Positions 58,290-64,000 of a stretch of DNA of 64,000 bases are shown piece after piece. The stretch spans positions 19,915,249-19,979,248 of the forward strand of contig OX419336.1 in NCBI GenBank assembly GCA_948470475.1, in the 5' to 3' direction. Numbering within the stretch: the stretch's first letter is position 1; each line of letters starts with the position of its first letter. The notes under the pieces are model-generated. The model did not search any database and was not told the origin of the DNA. It was given only the letters and a program-made list of their open reading frames with translations. The translations under genes and the position numbers were made by a program. Source of the stretch: Galaxea fascicularis (taxonomy: Eukaryota > Cnidaria > Anthozoa > Scleractinia > Euphylliidae).

Positions 58290-59205
58290 GAAAAGCTCTA
58301 ATACCTTCTTGGAGAAATTTTAAAAGTCGTTTTGAAGCCTGTTGGACTTGAAATGATCTTCTCTACGTTTTACAGTGATACATAAAAGAACCGTGCGTTA
58401 CCCAACAGGTGTCACTGTGACCCGGCTTATTGCGTGACCTTTTACTTTCGATTGCTCTTTCAAGATTTTTTCCGATTATTCGACAGAAAACGTCGCTTAA
58501 TTCGCTTGTCAGCTAGAGAGACTTATTGGAAAAAGATATTATTGTCAATTCCATGTGACTCTATGAGATAGAAATGATCTTCGTGCGATTTTCTTCCCTT
58601 TGTGTACATTTGTTTTCGCTTTGTCTACATTCACTTTCTGTTGCGTACGGCGTCCGAGTGGCTCCAGTTTAAATTTTATTACACGCCAGCGTTTTAATTG
58701 GCAGAGCTTAAACGTCAGATCTTACAAAAAAAAATTCCTTTCTTTTATGTAGCATAATGGTTTTTTTCAATTTGCAAAATACCAGGATCGATTTTGGGCG
58801 GGTAAAGTTGGGCATTATTTTGACATTCGAAACGACGTGCAAGGAGAGGGTACGCAACGAAGGCCAGAAACTATATTATTAAAATCATTTTGCTGAATCT
58901 TTTTACACAGTCTTGAAGCCTTGGACGTTTACTAAACATGTGAGGAAGATGAAGTCAATAGGAGCTTCATTACGTCCGTAATGTTTCCTTAAAATTGTTG
59001 GAAATTTAGACTAATTTCATGAATAAAAATTGTATTTTTTGCGAATTTTCGAACTTTTATAAATTTCTTAAAATGTAAAGCGCTTGGGGATTCCTTAATA
59101 CCATTTCTTGAAATAATTCACTCAAAGGGTTGTTTGGGTGATATTAGCAAAAATCCGATTTTTTGGAACTGATTTGAGATTCTCGATATATTCCGACATT
59201 GGCTC

Positions 59206-60232
59206 TTAAGAAACATAAAGGCCGTGTCCTATTGGGAATTTTTTGCTTGGCTGGGTCTGTTTGGGATTTTAGGTGCTCAGTTGGGAAAAAAAACTTTTGA
59301 ATTGAACCGAAACTATATTGTGTAAAAGATGTGTCAAAGATCATATAGCAATACGGAATCACTAATTCAGGGTCACAAATAAATAAACTATATAATTAAT
59401 GTACAATTCATAAAATAGTTTTCTTAGATATTATCGAGTTCACAATGTTGATAAATTCATTGCATTTACAGTACTAAATAGATATTAAGACTGAGCTATA
59501 TTATGCAGTTACAGGCATTACTATTTCATTGATTAAGATCCACTTTCCTAATTATAGCACCTCTGAAGGCATCAACAGACTGTAAGTTCCTCACGGTTAG
59601 GGTAGCCTGTGTCACTGGCAGTTTCGTTGGGGTTTCGTGCGATACTGAAACGAGACCGCTTCGGCAAATTTTTAATAAAATAAAAATATACTGGTGGGGT
59701 AAAGTGCGCAAAAAGGTAAGTCTAATTTTCTCCGTTCACTCTTGAAATGGGCAGCATTGCTGACCAGTTTCACTCCAGAAGGCAGACTGTTCCAGAGCTG
59801 CAAACAGCTGTAAGTAAATGACTTCATAAAATTAAGGTTAAATTTAGGTGCACATAAATTAACGCCAGAGCCTTTAACGTAAGATTACATTACGTTTTTC
59901 TGACCGTGAAACAACGATGCTCGTTTTTAAAACCCATAAAAAAAAGTCAAGATTTGGTGAAAAAAGGGGAAAAAAGGCCGCAATGCGTTTCGAACGGGTG
60001 CAAAGATTCATTTTAGCGAAAAAACATTTAACAATTATTCGCCGATGGGGAAGTGAGCAGTGATGAATATTCACGTAACGATCCACGTAACCACGAGGTC
60101 TTGAAAATAATGTTGGTCCAAGAACGACAGCAGTCAATTTGAAAATTCTCCAGCCTTTCAAACATCCTGGACTTGGCGTGATGTCTTTCAAACAAGTGGA
60201 AATTTGATTCAGCAACTGTCCGCCATGTTTAC
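59206..60232. other. Non-coding stretch with a MITE arm fragment
   Basis: At 59930-60030 the phrase AAAGTCAAGATTTGGTGAAAAAAGG...GCGAAAAAACATTT matches one arm of the 14420-14896 MITE. Otherwise no supported gene. Confidence 0.45.
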
Positions 60233-61104
60233 CACAGGCAGCCCAAACGTGGTGTGTGTCATCAAAAGTTGATAAAGGAAAATTGACCGTTAAAACCTAG
60301 CATTCCATCAAACCGAGTAGCGGTGGAAATATTAATATTCTAGCCAAATAACGCCTTCCTACCTTCACTCTACCGTTTCATGTCCCTTTCTGGGACGTCT
60401 ATATGCAATACCATCGTTTGTTTTTTTTTAAATCCCAGGTCACTAACCATTCTAAATAAAGGGAAGGCCGGTGACTCGAGATCGAACCAGTCGCCGTTCG
60501 AAGGCCAATAAATTCCCAAAACAGCGGAGTATCCGCTTCAAATCGCCAGCAGCAGCCGCGTAGATAAATTTCTTTTCTTTCCTCGCCAACTTGCTTGAAA
60601 ATTCGACCAACACGAACGGGGAATCGTTCGCTTCACCGCTCAAATTTGACCCACTTGGCGACGCATTATGCGTGTTCCGTATGGGCCGTGGACAAGATTC
60701 AAATGCCCTACCTTAGTGACCGCGGATGCTTACACACGGCAATTTCATGAGGGAGGGATGGTCATTTTGTCTACATGCACATCACTGCTCGGGGGAGTGC
60801 TAAAGGCACCGAAATCCGTTGAATCTGCTGAATTCAAACACTGGCTATTTCTCGTCCTTTTTTGTTTATTTCCTGTCAAATCTAACGCATCGCACTTCCC
60901 CAGGGGATTTTTAAAAAAAACCATGGTATTGCATTTAGACGTCCCAGAAAGTGATATGAAACTGTAGAGTGAAGGTAGGAAGGCTTTATTTGGCTAGAAT
61001 ATTAATATTTCCACCGCTACTCGGTTTGATGGAATCCTAGGTTTTAATGGTCAGTTTTCCTATATCAACTTTTGATGACTCACACCACGGTTGGGCCGCC
61101 TGTG
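60233..61104. mobile_element. TIR element of 872 bp
   Basis: TGTTTAC lies on both sides (60226-60232 and 61105-61111). Arms of about 190 bp are inverted: CACAGGCAGCCCAAACGTGGTGTGTGTCATC at the left against GATGACTCACACCACGGTTGGGCCGCCTGTG at the right, and further in CGAGTAGCGGTGGAAATATTAATATTCTAG / CTAGAATATTAATATTTCCACCGCTACTCG. The centre has a 63-codon minus frame (SGEANDSPFVLVEFSSKLAR...) and a 99-codon plus frame, neither recognised. Confidence 0.75.
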
Positions 61105-61834
61105 TGTTTACTTGCCGAGATGGGCAAAGGTTACCAGCTTAGTAACCAAGCTCTAGTGGGGTGAATATATAAACAATAGCCTCCATATGGCGCGAAAATA
61201 TGCTCGGATATTTGTCTGCGGGACATTATCTGTTCCGAGAAGCGAACAGTTTGAGCTTCGACGTTGAAGCCCTGAATTTTTTTCAGACTTCTTTCGCAAA
61301 TGCATATAATTTCGTACACAACTGTGAGGATCAGTCTTCATTTGATGAAGGCAAATTATAACTACTCTAGACTGAGACGGGCTAGTAACTTTTCGTCATA
61401 TTTTTTATCCAAGGACTTTTGAACGGAGGGAAACTTGGTTGAAACCAAGCAAAAATCTCGTAACGAGCTCATGTATAAATTTTACAAACAGCTTACCGTC
61501 AAAACCATTTACAGCGTACAAAGTAGATTTTTTCAGTGTTTTCTGGCAAACCATTCTTCCATAATGACATTGATTTTTACTGAAGACCTAAAACCTTGAA
61601 GGTTTGAAAATTGGGAAATATCACTGGATATTCCCCAGTTTAAGCTGGGGTATATTCAGTCACATGATGTGTTTAAACCAATCGATATCGCGTGCGAGCG
61701 AAAATATTTGATGGATTATAAAGCGTCATATGACGAGCTTTTCGACCAATCAGAATGTCCAATACTTATGGAATGGGGTTATAGGCACTTTAACATGATT
61801 GCTAGGCACAAAAGGCCTTGTTACCCTGAGAGCG

Positions 61835-62060
61835 CTACTTTTGACGTAATACCTTATGTAGCTGATTAGAAATGTGTTCTTTGAAAGACAGCTTGCTATC
61901 GAGTTTAACTCCAAGAATTTTAATGGTTGGCAATGAATCAATGAGAGAGCTATTTATGGCCAGGTCGTAGTTGTACTTCCAGGGTCCAATTGGTAGTGCT
62001 TGCGTTTTTGTGTTATTAATCAGCAAATGATTCACTTGCAACCACGACGACAATCGCCAA
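61835..62060 (-). pseudogene. LINE reverse transcriptase fragment
   Basis: SSWLQVNHLLINNTKTQALP and IKILGVKLDSKLSFKEHISN are the W-x-x-x-N-x-L-x-x-N-x-x-K-T and LG-x-x-x-D-x-x-L-x-F-x-x-H landmarks just after the YxDD motif of jockey/L2-type reverse transcriptases. Only about 70 codons survive. Confidence 0.75.
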
Positions 62061-62109
62061 TACCGTCGTTCACCACAAATTTAAGAATCGTGCGCGAGAC
62101 ATCAGAGGC

Positions 62110-62165
62110 AGAGAGGATATGAAACTAATGCGAATGGTCCATCATTCGCATTAGTCTCCTCTCGG
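62110..62165. repeat. Short hairpin
   Basis: GAGAGGATATGAAACTAATGCGAATG and CATTCGCATTAGTCTCCTCTC form a near-perfect stem with an 8-base loop. Confidence 0.6.
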
Positions 62166-62569
62166 TTCTTTTCGGTTTATCAGGAGTTGTGACGTATGTT
62201 CAGGAACACGTGCCGGATTTTAGTCTTGTTCTCATCATTCTGATCATTGAAAATTCGCGATTTGTTCGAATCGAAAACTTTCTAACTAAAGTGCCTTTAA
62301 AAACACTAATAAATGGCCGGCAGCGCGAGATTTTTCTAAAAATTGTCGAATCAAAGAATCCTGGCTAATCCAAACCATCGTATGTCGAATAGGAAAAGAG
62401 GAGCGACCCTGAAACGATTTTTAAATCTCAAGTCTAGCGCTTGCTTTATGCTGGGCTTATTGGACGAACCGTATTTCGTGACACTTCGACTGCCGGCCAA
62501 GGTGTTTAAAACACTAAATGACCGGCAGTCCGATAAAAATTGCAAGATCGAAGAATTCCTCTAGTGCTT

Positions 62570-63060
62570 CAATGGGATTTTTGGCGGGATTGGTATGTTC
62601 TGATAACTAAACAACCAACTTTTAGAGATCGAACATTACGTTATGGTGAACTAGCATATTTGCGTCATCAGCAATAGCAATGTTCATTGTTAAACACGGA
62701 TATTGATACATAACATTTGATGTTGAATTATCAACTTGACAGTTGAATTCTGAAGTCCAATTTTGGCGGGATTGGAGCGCCTTTGGTAACTCAACATTCG
62801 ACTTGGAGATTCAAACGTCATCTTTCGCTGACAGCCCATGTGCCAAGACCATTGTTGATATGTAAACATGAATGTTGATGGATAAAGTTAAATGTTGAAC
62901 GTCCTTTGAAAGTTGATGTCAAAAGTTTCAATGTTTGTGATACAAAGTACAAAGTTGAAGAGTGAAATATGATGTTGAGGTTTGCCAAGTTAATGGTTAA
63001 ACTGTCAAGTTGAATGTTGTGATCAACTTTGATTTTTGGCGGGGATGGAACTCCATACTC
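62570..63060. repeat. Dispersed TTTTGGCGGGATTGG repeats
   Basis: TTTTTGGCGGGATTGG occurs near 62577, 62760 and (as TTTTTGGCGGGGATGG) 63033. Between them short words such as AACTTGACAGTTGAA, AAATGTTGAA and TCAACTT recur on both strands. Looks like a degenerated repeat; no gene seen. Confidence 0.5.
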
Positions 63061-63359
63061 CTTAACGTAGAAAGTTTCCCGCCAAGAATGTCGGTTTCGG
63101 CCCAGTCCTCCGCGCCTAATATTACCGTCCTCGAGGTAAGCCCTCCAGGCATCTTGAAGTCCCTATTAGCTAAAGTCAAATGTGGCACTCCAGTTAACCC
63201 TTTCGTGTGCAAGCTCACATATAAGCGCGCTTCCTTATGGGCCGTTTTTGGACAGACCGTTTGCCCATACACGCAGTTCTCAACCCGCATTCTTGTGGCG
63301 GGAAATTGCATGGCCAAATTTTGAAGACAGTTTTGTTACAAAGTCAGTTTTGTCTATTT

Positions 63360-63530
63360 GTTGGCGGAGTATCTGTGACAAACAGCGGGGGAAAGAACGA
63401 GAAGGGGCAGAGTAAACAGGCAGAGTATCAGTGGTAAACAGCGGGAGAAAGAGCACGAGCAAACAAGCTGGATTGTACTGTCGGGCAACGGGAGAAAGAA
63501 CAAGAAAGGGCTCGAGAAAAAAGACGAAAT
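63360..63530. repeat. Imperfect tandem repeat, about 57 bp, three units
   Basis: ACAAACAGCGGGGGAAAGAACGAGAAGGG, TAAACAGCGGGAGAAAGAGCACGAGC and GGGCAACGGGAGAAAGAACAAGAAAGGG follow one another at about 57-bp steps. The last 470 bases of the window hold no supported gene. Confidence 0.55.
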
Positions 63531-64000
63531 TATGGTGAGGAACAGCGAAAAAGAGAGCGTCTCTTGGCAAGCTGTAAAAACATTAGCAAGTGTCTCGGAG
63601 TTTCAGCTTTTCCTCGTGTTTGCCTGCAGAAGCTTGCATGAAGAGAAAAGATCGTGTGGTTTGGCAAGGTTTCAGTAATTATGCGCTGTCTTCGGACGTT
63701 ACTGTGTCTTAAACTGGACGGTTTTCCCGCTAAAAATCCTTAATTGAAGAAGCTTCCTTGATAGGCATGAGAAGTAATAAGACTCACATTTGTGTGAAAT
63801 GACGGCTTCTCCTTAAGCTCTGCGTTCGGAGTGATTATTGATGGACTCAAACTGTGCGCAGGTTGGTGTTCCTGTTTTGTCTTTGATATGGACATTTGTG
63901 CCAAGAAAATTGAATAGCGATTTGTCTCAGTTTGTTACTTGTCTTATTTCTCCAATTTCTACGAGAAACGTCGAAGAGACATTTTGAGGCTAATCCTCAA

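Larger units (their letters stand above)
54311..59205. mobile_element. TTAA-flanked foldback element, 4.9 kb
   Basis: TTAA|GAGCCAATGTCGGAATATA at the left and TATATTCCGACATTGGCTC|TTAA at the right. Arms run about 54311-55480 and 56965-59205 and are near-identical inverted copies (for example CCTTTGAGTGAATTATTTCA, GTGACACCTGTTGGGTAACG, GGCTTCAAAACGACTTTTAA), except that the right arm holds a 1-kb insertion (57277-58289). The 1.5-kb centre has no transposase. The termini GAG-C-CA-TGTCGG are close to those of the 27213-29710 element. Confidence 0.87.

Noticed and set aside
1..64000. tRNA, rRNA, or bacterial-type operons
   Set aside because: No cloverleaf with A/B boxes, no rRNA core and no cluster of short-spaced frames with ribosome-binding sites was recognised by eye; a covariance-model search (e.g. 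tRNA models) would settle tRNAs.

Overview
The window is nuclear DNA of an animal and most likely of an anthozoan cnidarian (a stony coral or close relative). The reasons are AT-rich sequence, genes split by GT-AG introns, a clear TMEM138 orthologue, an intronless rhodopsin-type GPCR, Penelope-like and jockey/CR1/L2-like retroelement relics, and many hairpin MITEs. The taxon is an inference; no marker here fixes the species. Most of the 64 kb is intron, intergenic DNA and transposon debris.

Genes. (1) 4.8-5.6 kb, minus strand: the first two coding exons of an acidic, Ser-rich, transcription-factor-like protein running off or far to the left. (2) 9.6-14.1 kb, minus strand: a multi-exon gene of unknown function with very small exons; its five 3' coding exons join in one frame down to a stop and a poly(A) signal. 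(3) 16.8-33.4 kb, plus strand: TMEM138, a ciliary four-pass membrane protein, in four exons that join to 160 codons. Its 13.8 kb first intron holds two GATC-rich satellite blocks, a hairpin MITE, a minus-strand small gene (21.6-23.3 kb), a plus-strand Ser/Asp-rich ORF (23.6-23.9 kb), a LINE tail and two TTAA-flanked elements. (4) A possible orphan terminal exon at 39.2-39.4 kb (minus). (5) 53.0-54.1 kb, plus strand: a rhodopsin-class GPCR whose 5' flank is duplicated 1.4 kb upstream.

Mobile DNA. 42.3-44.7 kb is a broken jockey/CR1-type LINE interrupted by a MITE. 44.8-49.9 kb is a 5'-truncated Penelope-like element with inverted terminal sequences; one arm is split by a MULE-like element with a perfect 9-bp duplication, the other by a TIR element that itself contains part of another Penelope reverse transcriptase. 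54.3-59.2 kb is a large TTAA-flanked foldback with ~1.2 kb arms; one arm has been hit by a MULE-like element (9-bp duplication GAAAAGCTC) carrying a RecQ-type helicase gene fragment. A second TTAA foldback with related ends lies at 27.2-29.7 kb, and two TTAA|CCC...GGG|TTAA piggyBac-type elements lie at 30.1 and 39.7 kb.

I found no CRISPR array, operon, rRNA or recognisable tRNA gene. The most notable points are the GATC satellites, the paired TTAA foldbacks, the helicase-carrying TIR element and the nested genes inside TMEM138 intron 1. I saw no clear evidence of a new biochemical system.
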